Assembly: GCA_002781365.1 (NCBI GenBank)
Contig: PETN01000017.1
Coordinates: forward strand, 1-64,000
Source: Sulfurimonas sp. CG01_land_8_20_14_3_00_36_23
GTDB lineage: Bacteria; Campylobacterota; Campylobacteria; Campylobacterales; Sulfurimonadaceae
DNA length: 64,000 nt
Direction of reading: 5' to 3'
Position numbers and translations under genes: made by a program. The notes beneath the pieces are model-generated. The model saw only the letters and a list, made by a program, of their open reading frames with translations. It was not told the origin of the DNA and searched no databases. Positions 54,818 through 63,768 of this stretch are shown one piece after another. Each line of letters begins with the position of its first letter. Positions within the stretch are counted from its first letter, which is position 1.

Positions 54818-55991
54818 AATCAATCTCTATTTAATAGAGTTCGCAATCAATGCAATCCTAAGAGCGAAGTATAAAAACTTTTTTATCGTGACTATCTTTA
54901 CCCTTTTAACTTTCCTTTTAACCTCAATCTTTTTCATCACGAACTCTGTGCGTTATGAACTCGATTCAACTCTTGAGGCTCTTCCTCAAATCACTGTACA
55001 AAAAATGAAGGCAGGCAGGCAGTATGAGATAGATGTAAGCGTGGTAGATGGAATCCTTGGCATTGCAGGTGTAACGCAGGCAGAAGCCAGAGTCTGGGGC
55101 TATTACTACTTTGAAAAGGCGGGTGTAAATTTTAGTGTTATGGGAATCAACGAGTATGAAAACCAATATAAAGCTAGTTTTACAGAGCTTGTAGAGAGTG
55201 GCAAGCATACGCTTTACGGCACTTCTCAGATGATGATTGGACAGGGTGTAGCGAAGATAATGAAGATGAACTACTACAAAGAGTACTTCAACTTTATCAA
55301 ACCTGATGGAAGATTGAAAAAAGTAGAGATTGCAGGAGTATTTGATAGTGACACAAATTTAGAGTCTAATGATATGATTCTTATGTCACAAGATTTGGTA
55401 CGAGAGATTTTTGAGATTGAGGAGTCCAAGGCAACAGACATCGTGGTTCATGTTGCAAATCCTGAAGAAACTACTACAGTTGCATCAAAAATAAAATTGA
55501 TGTACCCAGATACAAGAGTGATAACAACAAAAGATTTGAAAGTGAGTTATCAAAATATTTTTGATTATAAGAGTGGACTCTTTTTGGCACTTTTTATTGT
55601 GACTCTCTTTACATTTTTTATTATTATTTATGACAAATCAAGTGGTTTGAGTAGTGAAGAGAAAAAGGAGATTGGTGTTTTAAAAGCGATTGGTTGGAGA
55701 GTGGATGATGTTCTTAAAGAGAAGTTCTATGAATCGTTTATCATCTCTCTCTTCTCATACACTCTTGGTGTAGCTCTCTCATTGGCGTATGTGTATCTCT
55801 TGAAGGCTCCACTCCTTCGAGATATTTTTGTAGGTTACTCACAACTTAAAACAGATTTTGAATTGCCGTTTGTGTTTGATATTCAAACACTTTTTTTAGT
55901 CTTTTTTCTGAGTGTTCCCATTTATGTGGCGGCAACGATAATCCCTTCGTGGAGAGTCGCAACCCTAGAAGCAGATGAAGTGATACGATAA
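54807..55991 (+). CDS. ABC transporter permease, FtsX/MacB/LolC-like
   Basis: A 394-residue permease from ATG 54807 (an upstream ATG at 54789 lies inside the 13-mer and would add six basic residues). Layout: one N-terminal helix (about 25-47), a periplasmic domain (about 55-250), then three C-terminal helices around the FtsX signature (LSSEEKKEIGVLKAIGWRVD). This mechanotransmission class moves lipoproteins, peptides or acts on periplasmic partners rather than importing solutes. The ATPase gene ATG overlaps its stop. Confidence 0.85.
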   Translation: MKSKINLYLIEFAINAILRAKYKNFFIVTIFTLLTFLLTSIFFITNSVRYELDSTLEALPQITVQKMKAGRQYEIDVSVVDGILGIAGVTQAEARVWGYYYFEKAGVNFSVMGINEYENQYKASFTELVESGKHTLYGTSQMMIGQGVAKIMKMNYYKEYFNFIKPDGRLKKVEIAGVFDSDTNLESNDMILMSQDLVREIFEIEESKATDIVVHVANPEETTTVASKIKLMYPDTRVITTKDLKVSYQNIFDYKSGLFLALFIVTLFTFFIIIYDKSSGLSSEEKKEIGVLKAIGWRVDDVLKEKFYESFIISLFSYTLGVALSLAYVYLLKAPLLRDIFVGYSQLKTDFELPFVFDIQTLFLVFFLSVPIYVAATIIPSWRVATLEADEVIR

Positions 55992-56662
55992 TGATAGAGC
56001 TAAAAAATATAACAAAAGTTTATGAACTAAACAGACACGATAAAGTGATTGCTTTAGAGAACGTCAACCTAGCGATAGAGGAGGGTGAGCTCATTGTCTT
56101 AAAAGGTGCAAGTGGAAGTGGAAAAAGTACAATCCTTTCACTTATAGCAGCGCTTAGTAAACCTACAAGCGGTGAAGTGATGGTGGATAAGAAGCATATC
56201 TCAAAACTCCCTGATAATTTCGCCTCCATCTATAGAAGAGATAACATAGGTTTTATTTTTCAAAAATACAATCTAATCCCCACACTCAGTGTAAAAGAGA
56301 ATATTTTACTCCCTCTAATTCCTTTAAATCCACATGCCAAAGAGGCAGAAGATAAAATCCAAGCTGTAATGCAAAGGTTTCATATTGAACACAAAAAAGA
56401 TGCAATGGTTCGTCAACTCTCAGGTGGAGAGCAACAGCGTGTTGCCATAGCCAGAGCCAATGTAAATAACCCAAAAATCATCATAGCAGACGAACCCACA
56501 GCCAATTTGGATGAAAAGTTGTCTGAACACTTTATAGAGATATTAAGAGAGCTAAAAGCATTAAATAAGACCATTATTATAGCAACCCATGACCCACTCT
56601 TTTTTGGACTTGATTTTGTGGATAGAGAGATAGAGATTCATAATGGAAAAATACTTTTATGA
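55991..56662 (+). CDS. ABC transporter ATP-binding protein, LolD/MacB-like
   Basis: A 223-residue ATPase: Walker A LKGASGSGKST (about 35-45), signature LSGGEQQRVAIARA, Walker B IIIADEPTANLDE and the switch His in IIATHDPLF. It pairs with the FtsX-like permease. The segment LIPLNPHAKEAEDK holds an exact copy of the recurring word in a tolerant loop. It overlaps the next gene by 4 nt. Confidence 0.92.
   Translation: MIELKNITKVYELNRHDKVIALENVNLAIEEGELIVLKGASGSGKSTILSLIAALSKPTSGEVMVDKKHISKLPDNFASIYRRDNIGFIFQKYNLIPTLSVKENILLPLIPLNPHAKEAEDKIQAVMQRFHIEHKKDAMVRQLSGGEQQRVAIARANVNNPKIIIADEPTANLDEKLSEHFIEILRELKALNKTIIIATHDPLFFGLDFVDREIEIHNGKILL
56328..56340. repeat. Uptake-sequence-like word, exact (A variant)
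   Basis: ATCCACATGCCAA in the ATPase gene, read as NPHAK. Confidence 0.8.
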
Positions 56663-57618
56663 TCTTTATGCCAGAGGTTTTAACGATACTGATATTAAAT
56701 GTAATCTTTACATTTTTTGCTCTTATCGCTTTTGTGTTGAGTGTAAAGATATATAGAAACTGGGATTTAACTTCCACATGCCAAAATCAATACAAACTTG
56801 AAAAGCAGAGTTTTTTAACTGCAACTATCATCAAGTATATTTTTGCAATCAAACTACCACTCTTTATCTTTTTTATCTTTACTCTCGATAAGATTTCTCA
56901 TGTGCTCTCAGGTGCTATGTGTGCAGCGGGCGTAGTAGATGCGACAGAGTATGGGAGCTACCTTCTTATATTAAAGTTAATCAACCTCTATCTCTTTGCC
57001 TATTGGCTGGCACTTCATAATGTAGATATAAAAGAGGAAAATCAGCCCTATACAAAATTAAAGTTTGCTGTTTTTATTGTAGCCTTTTTCTTTTTGATGA
57101 CAGAGATTGTTTTAGAGGGATTGATGTTTGGTGCGATTGATATTGATAAGATGCTTAGTTGCTGTGGAACGCTCTATTCAACTACATCCACTTCCTATCT
57201 TTCAAATATTTTTCTTCTTAAAACATCACTTCTATTGAGCATATTTTATGGTAATTTTTTATTTATCATTATCTCTTACTTCGTAAAAAAGAGATACCTT
57301 TTTGCAATAAGTAACTTTCTCTTTATTGTAGTTTCTATCCTCGCAATTATTGCTTTTTTTGGAACCTATATTTATGAACTGCCGACACACCATTGCCCGT
57401 TCTGCTTTTTACAAAAAGAGTACCATTATGTTGGTTATCTCTTATATATATTTTTGTTTATAGGCACTTTTTATGGCTTAAAAGTAGGGTTTATAGAAGT
57501 AACAAAAAAAGAGAAGGAGCAGAACTTTACTATCTCTATGTTTTTCACTACGTTGTTTGTGTTTGTTTTAACGCTCTACCCAATTGTCTATTTTATAAAA
57601 AACGGAGTTTGGCTTTAA
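56659..57618 (+). CDS. Polytopic membrane protein with conserved-looking cysteines, NosL/ABC module
   Basis: 319 residues from ATG 56659 (ATG 56668 also possible) with about eight hydrophobic helices. Cys-containing extracytoplasmic-looking loops: MCAAGVVDATEYG (about 95-107), LSCCGTLYSTTS (about 167-178) and HHCPFCFLQKEYH (about 244-256), the last a CxxC with flanking His. These could bind a metal or form a thiol redox centre. I do not know the family. It is the last gene of the module, before the ftsZ-convergent terminator. Confidence 0.75.
   Translation: MIFMPEVLTILILNVIFTFFALIAFVLSVKIYRNWDLTSTCQNQYKLEKQSFLTATIIKYIFAIKLPLFIFFIFTLDKISHVLSGAMCAAGVVDATEYGSYLLILKLINLYLFAYWLALHNVDIKEENQPYTKLKFAVFIVAFFFLMTEIVLEGLMFGAIDIDKMLSCCGTLYSTTSTSYLSNIFLLKTSLLLSIFYGNFLFIIISYFVKKRYLFAISNFLFIVVSILAIIAFFGTYIYELPTHHCPFCFLQKEYHYVGYLLYIFLFIGTFYGLKVGFIEVTKKEKEQNFTISMFFTTLFVFVLTLYPIVYFIKNGVWL
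56772..56784. repeat. Uptake-sequence-like word, perfect 13-mer
   Basis: TTCCACATGCCAA in the polytopic membrane gene, read as STCQ. Confidence 0.9.
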
Positions 57619-57658
57619 AGAGATTGCACTTTTGAAGTTTTAGGAGTGAAGAGGGTTT

Positions 57659-57689
57659 TCTAAAGGCAAGGAGCGACTTTGCCTTTAGA
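57659..57689. terminator. Hairpin between convergent membrane-protein gene and ftsZ
   Basis: Arms TCTAAAGGCAA (57659-57669) and TTGCCTTTAGA (57679-57689) are complementary over 11 bp with a 9-nt loop. No strong T-run on either side, but its position suits a shared terminator for both strands. Confidence 0.6.
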
Positions 57690-57715
57690 TGTTTAAAGAG
57701 TGATGGAGTGCTTGA

Positions 57716-58837
57716 TTAGTCTTGTTGCTTTCTCATATAAGCTGGAATATCTAAATAGTCACTATCAAAATCTCCACCTACGATAAGTCTTGGGCGAAGC
57801 ATAGCTTTTGGAGCTTTTGGTGTTTCACTTACATAATCATCATTGTTTTGACCAGCACTTAAGTTTTTCTCAAAGCCAGTAGCAACAATAGTTATTTTGA
57901 CATAATCCTGAGGAATAGAGTCATCCGTAGAAGTTCCAAAAATAACCTCTGCATCTTCATGCGCACTCTCATGCACAACATTCATAGCATCAGAGATTTC
58001 CATAAGTGGAAATTCAGGGTGCATTTTAAAGTGTACTAAAACACCCATCGCACCATTGATAGACATGTTATCTAAGAGAGGTGATTCTATGGCTGCTTTA
58101 ATAGCTTCATAAGCAGCATTTTCGCCCTCAAATTCACCAACACCCATAAGAGCCATACCTTTATGACTCATAACAGTTTGTAAGTCGGCAAAGTCAAGGT
58201 TGATGTCATTCTCTCCACTTGAAAGAATAACACCTGATGTTCCACTCACTGCTTGTGCTAAAACGCTATCAACTATCTTGAAACTCTCTTTGAGACCAAG
58301 TTTTTTATCTATGATAGATAAAAGCTTGTCATTTGGAATTACGACGATTGAATCACTCTCTTTTTTAAGCTCTTCAAGCCCAGCTTCCGCAAGTTTAAGA
58401 CGTTTACGACCTTCAAATAGAAAAGGCTTTGTAACGATAGAAATCGTAAGAGCTCCAACTTCTTTAGCAATTTGAGCAACGATTGGAGCAGCACCAGTTC
58501 CTGTTCCGCCACCAAGTCCTGCAGAGATAAAAACTATATCTGCACCTTCAAGTGCACTTCTGATTTCATCATAATTTTCAAGTGCAGAATCTTTTCCAAC
58601 CGATGGCTTCATACCTGCACCTAAACCTTTTGTCAGTTTAGTACCGATTTGAATTTTACTTGCAACATTCGTTTCTGATAAAACTTGTGCATCTGTATTG
58701 ATAATAATCATCTCAATACCGCTGACACCCTCTTTTATCATATGCCCAATCATGTTTCCGCCACCGCCGCCAACACCAACAGCTATAATTCTCGCTCCGC
58801 TAACATTACTAGTTTCATTCACTAAAAATGGTTCCAT
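57716..58837 (-). CDS. ftsZ: Cell division protein FtsZ
   Basis: A 373-residue tubulin-like GTPase that polymerises into the division ring. The GTP loop GGGTGTGAAP (about 107-116), the N-terminal VGVGGGGGNMIGHM and the T7 loop region NLDFADLQTVM are intact, and the C-terminal conserved tail LDIPAYMRKQ, which binds FtsA, is present. It starts 12 nt after ftsA with a GGAGTGAG ribosome site. Confidence 0.97.
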   Translation of the reverse strand: MEPFLVNETSNVSGARIIAVGVGGGGGNMIGHMIKEGVSGIEMIIINTDAQVLSETNVASKIQIGTKLTKGLGAGMKPSVGKDSALENYDEIRSALEGADIVFISAGLGGGTGTGAAPIVAQIAKEVGALTISIVTKPFLFEGRKRLKLAEAGLEELKKESDSIVVIPNDKLLSIIDKKLGLKESFKIVDSVLAQAVSGTSGVILSSGENDINLDFADLQTVMSHKGMALMGVGEFEGENAAYEAIKAAIESPLLDNMSINGAMGVLVHFKMHPEFPLMEISDAMNVVHESAHEDAEVIFGTSTDDSIPQDYVKITIVATGFEKNLSAGQNNDDYVSETPKAPKAMLRPRLIVGGDFDSDYLDIPAYMRKQQD

Positions 58838-58849
58838 CTTCTCACTCCT

Positions 58850-60208
58850 TTAAAATAACTGGGTTGCCCAGTTCCAAAATTTGTTTATAGCTCCAGCCTC
58901 ATCACTTTTCTTCTCTTTGCTAGAGTCTATACTAACCATTTTCTCGCTTGATACCTTGTTTTTTAACTCAGCAATTGGGATTTCTAAATCATCTGAAAAA
59001 TTGATATTTATCTTTTCAGTTGCCGCTTCATTTGAATGTCGAACTCTTTTATTTACATCTATCTCATAAGGTGTATAAGAAAATGTTGCGTACATAACAA
59101 GACCTATCGCTGTAGAATACTCTGCTGTGCGTAAATTGTCAAATAGACCATCCATCTCTATTGGTCGAGCCAATCGAACAGGGATAGAGCCAAAAGTAGC
59201 AATAGCTAACTCTCTGATACCATCCATTTTTGAAAAGCCACCAGTAAGAATCACTCCTGCCCCGATTTGATTTTTTAGCCCACTGTTTTCAATGAACTGC
59301 GCTAAAATCATTAAAGTCTCTTCAACTCTAGCGAATATTACATTATGCACTACTTCAAGAGAAACTTCATGTGTTGTATGCTCATCCCCGATAATAGGAA
59401 GTTCTATAAGCTCATTTGTAGGTGTTAAAAGTGACCCATAATTGAGTTTTACAGAATCAGCAACATTGAGTGGAGTGTGAAGAGCCATTGATAAGTCACT
59501 TGTTACATGGTTCGAACCAACACCTAAAAAGTCATTGTATCTGATTGAGTTTCCAGAGTGAATGATGATGTTACTTGTGTTTCCACCCATATCTATTACC
59601 GCAACACCTAACTCTTTTTCATCACTGTTAATCGTTGCAATCGAAGAGGCATAGCCACTTAAAACTACATTTTCAACTTCAACACCAGCACCACGAACTG
59701 CTTTTTTTAGGTTGTTGAGATTTGATTTTTGTGTTGTTATGATATGCGTTTCAACTTCAAGTCTTGAAGCATTCATCCCAAGTGGGTCTTCTATAAAGTC
59801 TTGGTCATCAACTTTGAAGTTAAATGGTAAAGCATGGAGAACTTCATACTCATTAGGGATATTTGCATTGTATAAAGAGGTGTGCATCACTCTCTCTATC
59901 TCTTTAAAACTAATCTCTTTATTTGGAATATTGACAATTCCATTGGAGTTTAAACTTTTCGTGTAAGCCCCAGATATAGAAACGATAGCGCTTTTAATAT
60001 CACTTCCAGAAACTCTTTTTGCATCTGCAACAGCAGAAGCGATGGATTTGGAAGCTAACTCTATGTTTGTTATGCTACCTTTTTTTAGACCTTGAGCCTT
60101 GGTTGTTCCTGCACCGACAATTTGAACAGAATTGTCATCATTGACTTGCGCAATAATTGCACATATCTTTGTAGAGCCAATATCAATGGCTAAAACAGTT
60201 TTACCCAA
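58850..60208 (-). CDS. ftsA: Cell division protein FtsA
   Basis: A 452-residue actin-fold protein that tethers FtsZ to the membrane. Phosphate-1 loop AIDIGSTKICAIIA opens it; VIDMGGNTSNIIIH is the phosphate-2 loop and ILTGGFSKMDGI the adenosine loop. A C-terminal amphipathic tail (NKFWNWATQLF) fits the membrane-targeting helix. It starts 1 nt after the SurA-like gene. Confidence 0.96.
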   Translation of the reverse strand: MGKTVLAIDIGSTKICAIIAQVNDDNSVQIVGAGTTKAQGLKKGSITNIELASKSIASAVADAKRVSGSDIKSAIVSISGAYTKSLNSNGIVNIPNKEISFKEIERVMHTSLYNANIPNEYEVLHALPFNFKVDDQDFIEDPLGMNASRLEVETHIITTQKSNLNNLKKAVRGAGVEVENVVLSGYASSIATINSDEKELGVAVIDMGGNTSNIIIHSGNSIRYNDFLGVGSNHVTSDLSMALHTPLNVADSVKLNYGSLLTPTNELIELPIIGDEHTTHEVSLEVVHNVIFARVEETLMILAQFIENSGLKNQIGAGVILTGGFSKMDGIRELAIATFGSIPVRLARPIEMDGLFDNLRTAEYSTAIGLVMYATFSYTPYEIDVNKRVRHSNEAATEKININFSDDLEIPIAELKNKVSSEKMVSIDSSKEKKSDEAGAINKFWNWATQLF

Positions 60209-60209
60209 C

Positions 60210-61676
60210 TTAGAGTCCTTCGATAAAAATCTCTGTTTTATACTTGTTTCTCAGGTTTTTTAAAAGCCCTTCGTTAAACATAGCAGTCTTCATTTTTAAA
60301 ACAGTATCATCTTGATTTGTGTTAGTGTTATCAAGCAGTTTTTGTTCCAAAATATTGAATAGAACCACTTTTCCATCTTCAAGTGAGATGAAACCTCTTT
60401 TTTGTTGTTGCATAAAGAGTTGCTTTAAAAATGCATCAGCATTTGTTTGTGTAAGATTTGTTAGTTTTGCTGCATCATTTATTGTTATAAAAGCAGCAGT
60501 TTTACCATTGAATGTATTTACTGACTTTTTCGCAAGTTCTAATAGACTTGATTTTTTTTGCTCTTTCACGTAAAGAGGTAAAACTTCTGCTTTTGCTTCT
60601 TCATAGGTTTTTGATGTTGCTGGATTTACTTTAGTGAGTTTAAAAATAAAGTATTCATTTCCGATTAGGATAGGTTTGAGAAATGGAGCAACCAAAGATG
60701 CTTCTGATAGTTTTGCTAACGTTTCGTCGTTATAAGGGTTATGTGACGCCGATACCTTGTCTGTAAAAATTTTCTCTTCACCAGTTAATTTTTCTTTCTT
60801 GTATGCTATATAGGTTCTTAGAGCTAACTCTTTTGCATCTTTAGCACTCAGTTCTACTATGACAGCTTCTTTTGCTTTTTCAAGAGGAAGAATTTTTGCA
60901 TCACTTCCTTTGAAATGTGTTTTGTTTTCCTCATAATATGCATTGATTGTCGCATCATCATAACTGTTAGTGTCTGTTTTTTGTTTGATATATTCAAGCT
61001 CATAACTCACTTCACTCATAAAGTTTTGTTGCATACTTTCCCAAAAAGGTTTTAAAAGTTTATCTGAACTATCCACAACGATTTGTTCATCATTTAATAC
61101 CTGATAGTTTATCTTATCTGCAATATTTAAGAGTATGTCTAAAACTGCTGCTTCATTTTCATTTGTTTGTATAGGAAGTAGTTTAAGTGTTTTTTGTATT
61201 AAAAGTTGCCTCTTAACATCTGATTCATAATCTTTCATGCTTAAGTTGTTTTTTGATAGAACTTGTTTATAGATTTCCTTGTCAAAGACACCTTTATCAA
61301 AAAAGTATTCTTGAGTTTTTATTTCTGCTAAAAGTTCTTGGTCGCTTATTTGTAAATCATAAGAGGATGCTAGATTGAGTATAAGAGATTGATCTAAAAG
61401 TTGTTGCAGTGCTTGCTTTTGCAAGCCAAAAGTTTTTGCTTTTTCTTCATCAAAATTTCCTTGAAAAATTTGATTGTATTGATTATAAAGATTAGAATAA
61501 GATTTTTGCAATTCACCTCTGCTAATCTCAATCTGTCCAACTTTTGCAATCGAACCTGCTTTGTCTCCATAACTATACTGTCCCCATCCAACAAACCCAG
61601 CTCCAACGAAAGCGATAGTTGAAATCCAAATGGTGATAATGAGATATTTTTTATGTCTTTGCATCCATGTAATCAT
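60210..61676 (-). CDS. PpiD/SurA-like periplasmic chaperone, peptidyl-prolyl isomerase family
   Basis: A 488-residue protein anchored by one N-terminal helix (about 11-30, YLIITIWISTIAFVGAGFVG) followed by the SurA_N-type helical chaperone region (ISRGELQKSYSNLYNQYNQ and onwards to about 170) and a divergent rotamase-like region (about 250-370). It resembles PpiD, which helps folding of newly exported envelope proteins. PPIase activity is doubtful because a clear parvulin active site was not seen. It is first gene of the ftsA-ftsZ unit. Confidence 0.82.
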   Translation of the reverse strand: MITWMQRHKKYLIITIWISTIAFVGAGFVGWGQYSYGDKAGSIAKVGQIEISRGELQKSYSNLYNQYNQIFQGNFDEEKAKTFGLQKQALQQLLDQSLILNLASSYDLQISDQELLAEIKTQEYFFDKGVFDKEIYKQVLSKNNLSMKDYESDVKRQLLIQKTLKLLPIQTNENEAAVLDILLNIADKINYQVLNDEQIVVDSSDKLLKPFWESMQQNFMSEVSYELEYIKQKTDTNSYDDATINAYYEENKTHFKGSDAKILPLEKAKEAVIVELSAKDAKELALRTYIAYKKEKLTGEEKIFTDKVSASHNPYNDETLAKLSEASLVAPFLKPILIGNEYFIFKLTKVNPATSKTYEEAKAEVLPLYVKEQKKSSLLELAKKSVNTFNGKTAAFITINDAAKLTNLTQTNADAFLKQLFMQQQKRGFISLEDGKVVLFNILEQKLLDNTNTNQDDTVLKMKTAMFNEGLLKNLRNKYKTEIFIEGL

Positions 61677-61769
61677 TGATAAATAGCCTTGAGTTTGATA
61701 TTTTTGTAATTCTATGTAAATTCGTATTAAACCTTGATAAATATTTACTACGATTTTTATACTTTACTG

Positions 61770-61788
61770 ATATAGTACCAAACTATAT
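61770..61788 (+). promoter_or_regulatory. Inverted repeat in the bioA promoter region
   Basis: ATATAGT (61770-61776) and ACTATAT (61782-61788) with a 5-nt spacer, ending 18 nt before the bioA ATG, in the divergent region shared with the chaperone gene. Candidate operator; could also just be AT-rich promoter sequence. Confidence 0.35.
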
Positions 61789-61806
61789 ATCTATTAGGTA
61801 AATTGT

Positions 61807-63108
61807 ATGAATAATTTAGAGTTAAAACAAAGAGATTTGGATGTCCTTTGGCATCCGTGTACACAGATGAAAGACCATGAAACCTTGCCCCTTATTCCAA
61901 TTAAAAAAGCGGAGGGTGTCTATTTAGAAGATTTTGATGGGAATCGCTACATAGATGCAATTAGCAGTTGGTGGGTTAATTTATTTGGACATACAAATAA
62001 ATATATAAATGAAAAACTCAAAGAGCAGTTAGAGACTTTAGAACATGTGATTCTTGCAGGATTTACACATGAACAAGTTGTAAGACTCTCCGAGCGACTT
62101 GTGAAGCTGACTCCAGAGGGTTTAGCTAAATGTTTTTACTCTGATAATGGCTCAAGTGCCATAGAAGTAGCATTGAAAATGAGCTATCACGCACATCTCA
62201 ATGATGGAAAAAAAGATAAGAACTATTTTGTTTCACTGACGAACTCTTATCATGGGGAGACTTTAGGTGCTTTAAGTGTTGGGGATGTACAACTCTATAA
62301 AGATACCTATAAGCCGTTGCTTCTAGAAACTATTCAGACTCCAGTTCCTGTAGATATGAGCATAGAAGCGGCAAAAAAAGCGGCCTCTGAATTTGAACTA
62401 CTTTGCAAAAGCCGTTCGAGTGAAATAAGTGCCTTGATTTTAGAACCATTAGTCCAAGGTGCAGGTTCTATGCATATGTACCATGAAGAGTTTTTAGTTC
62501 TCGTTCGTGAAATATGCAATAGATATGATATTCATCTTATTGCAGATGAAGTGATGGTTGGTTTTGGAAGAACTGGAGAGTTGTTTGCATGTCAAAAAGC
62601 TAACATAACACCAGACTTTCTTATTCTTTCAAAAGGGTTGACTGGTGGCTATTTACCGCTTTCAGTTGTACTAACAACTAACGAGATTTATGCAAAGTTT
62701 TACTGTGGATACAATGAGCATAAAGCATTTCTGCACTCTCACTCTTATACAGGCAATGCGCTTGCATGCGCCTGTGCAAATGCTACTTTGGATATCTTTG
62801 AAAATGAGAATATTATTGAAAAAAATAGAGTCATAGCGAAGGTGATGGGAGATAAATTAGAGAGGTTTTTAGAGCTTGAAAATGTAAAATCCATAAGACA
62901 AACAGGAATGATTTGTGCAATTGAGTTGAAAGATTATCCTGCGGAACTTAGAATAGGGTTGGTAGTTTATAACTATGGACTTCAAAATGGTGTTTTACTT
63001 AGACCACTTGGAAATGTCATCTATTTCATGCCTCCCTATATCATTACAAATGAAGAGATAGATAAGGTAATGCAAACTGCCTATGATGCTATAAAATCAA
63101 TAAGCTAG
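61807..63108 (+). CDS. bioA: Adenosylmethionine-8-amino-7-oxononanoate aminotransferase
   Basis: A 433-residue PLP enzyme of biotin synthesis that transfers the amino group of AdoMet to KAPA, giving DAPA. The N-terminal LWHPCTQMKDHE is typical of BioA; SSWWVNLFGHTN, the PLP-binding segment IADEVMVGFGRTGELFAC and the Schiff-base lysine in LSKGLTGGYLPLS complete it. No other bio genes are adjacent. The 3' end overlaps the convergent aldolase-like gene by 4 nt. Confidence 0.96.
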   Translation: MNNLELKQRDLDVLWHPCTQMKDHETLPLIPIKKAEGVYLEDFDGNRYIDAISSWWVNLFGHTNKYINEKLKEQLETLEHVILAGFTHEQVVRLSERLVKLTPEGLAKCFYSDNGSSAIEVALKMSYHAHLNDGKKDKNYFVSLTNSYHGETLGALSVGDVQLYKDTYKPLLLETIQTPVPVDMSIEAAKKAASEFELLCKSRSSEISALILEPLVQGAGSMHMYHEEFLVLVREICNRYDIHLIADEVMVGFGRTGELFACQKANITPDFLILSKGLTGGYLPLSVVLTTNEIYAKFYCGYNEHKAFLHSHSYTGNALACACANATLDIFENENIIEKNRVIAKVMGDKLERFLELENVKSIRQTGMICAIELKDYPAELRIGLVVYNYGLQNGVLLRPLGNVIYFMPPYIITNEEIDKVMQTAYDAIKSIS

Positions 63109-63695
63109 TCGAAGTTAAAATCACCTTGAGAGCCATCAAGCATTAAAAGCCTGCAACTTTTCTCTAGAATTGCAAGCTGTTTTGCCATCTCATGCAAATC
63201 TCTATTAAAAGCATAAACTCCATACCCTTTGATGACAATGATATTCGTTTTATTTGTTTGAAAATAGTAGGCTATTTCACTATTGGCTCTATCATACCAA
63301 TCATCAAATTGTTTGGGGTCAAAGATTCTGAGTGAACCAATCTCTTTGTAACCGAAATAATCTTTTGGAATAATGATATTATGTTCTAAAGAGTAAGCCG
63401 TAGTAAAGGGTGGCATTGTAAAAGAGATATATTTCGCCTCAGATATTTGAGAGTAGATGCTAAAGTGAATATTTGAGTCTATGCTTGCTTGATTCCAACG
63501 ATAATCTTTTTTATAATAGAGTTCAATTAAGCTGTTCTCATTAATATCATCAAAAATTGCTTCTTTTGTATTTATTAAAAAACGGTTTGATTCTGTTTTT
63601 GCTGATATAGAACCATGAAAAATACCAAAAAAATCTTTTCTAAACATAGACAAAGAGAGTGTAGAGAGCTGGTGTAAAAGATTTGATTTATTCAT
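63105..63695 (-). CDS. Class II aldolase/adducin N-terminal family protein, probably non-catalytic
   Basis: A 196-residue protein with the class II aldolase fold signature: FGIFHGSISAKTESNRFLI (equivalent to the GNxSxR phosphate loop), a middle His in NIHFSIY, and NIIVIKGYGVYAFNRDLHEM, matching the C-terminal NHG motif region. The usual zinc-binding HxH pair and third His are not apparent, so metal-dependent lyase activity is doubtful. It is convergent with bioA. Confidence 0.72.
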   Translation of the reverse strand: MNKSNLLHQLSTLSLSMFRKDFFGIFHGSISAKTESNRFLINTKEAIFDDINENSLIELYYKKDYRWNQASIDSNIHFSIYSQISEAKYISFTMPPFTTAYSLEHNIIIPKDYFGYKEIGSLRIFDPKQFDDWYDRANSEIAYYFQTNKTNIIVIKGYGVYAFNRDLHEMAKQLAILEKSCRLLMLDGSQGDFNFD

Positions 63696-63768
63696 TTAAA
63701 CTCTTGGTTGTTAAAGTGATGTAGTGTAACATAACTTATCTTGTGAAATATTTTAAAGATATGTTTTT

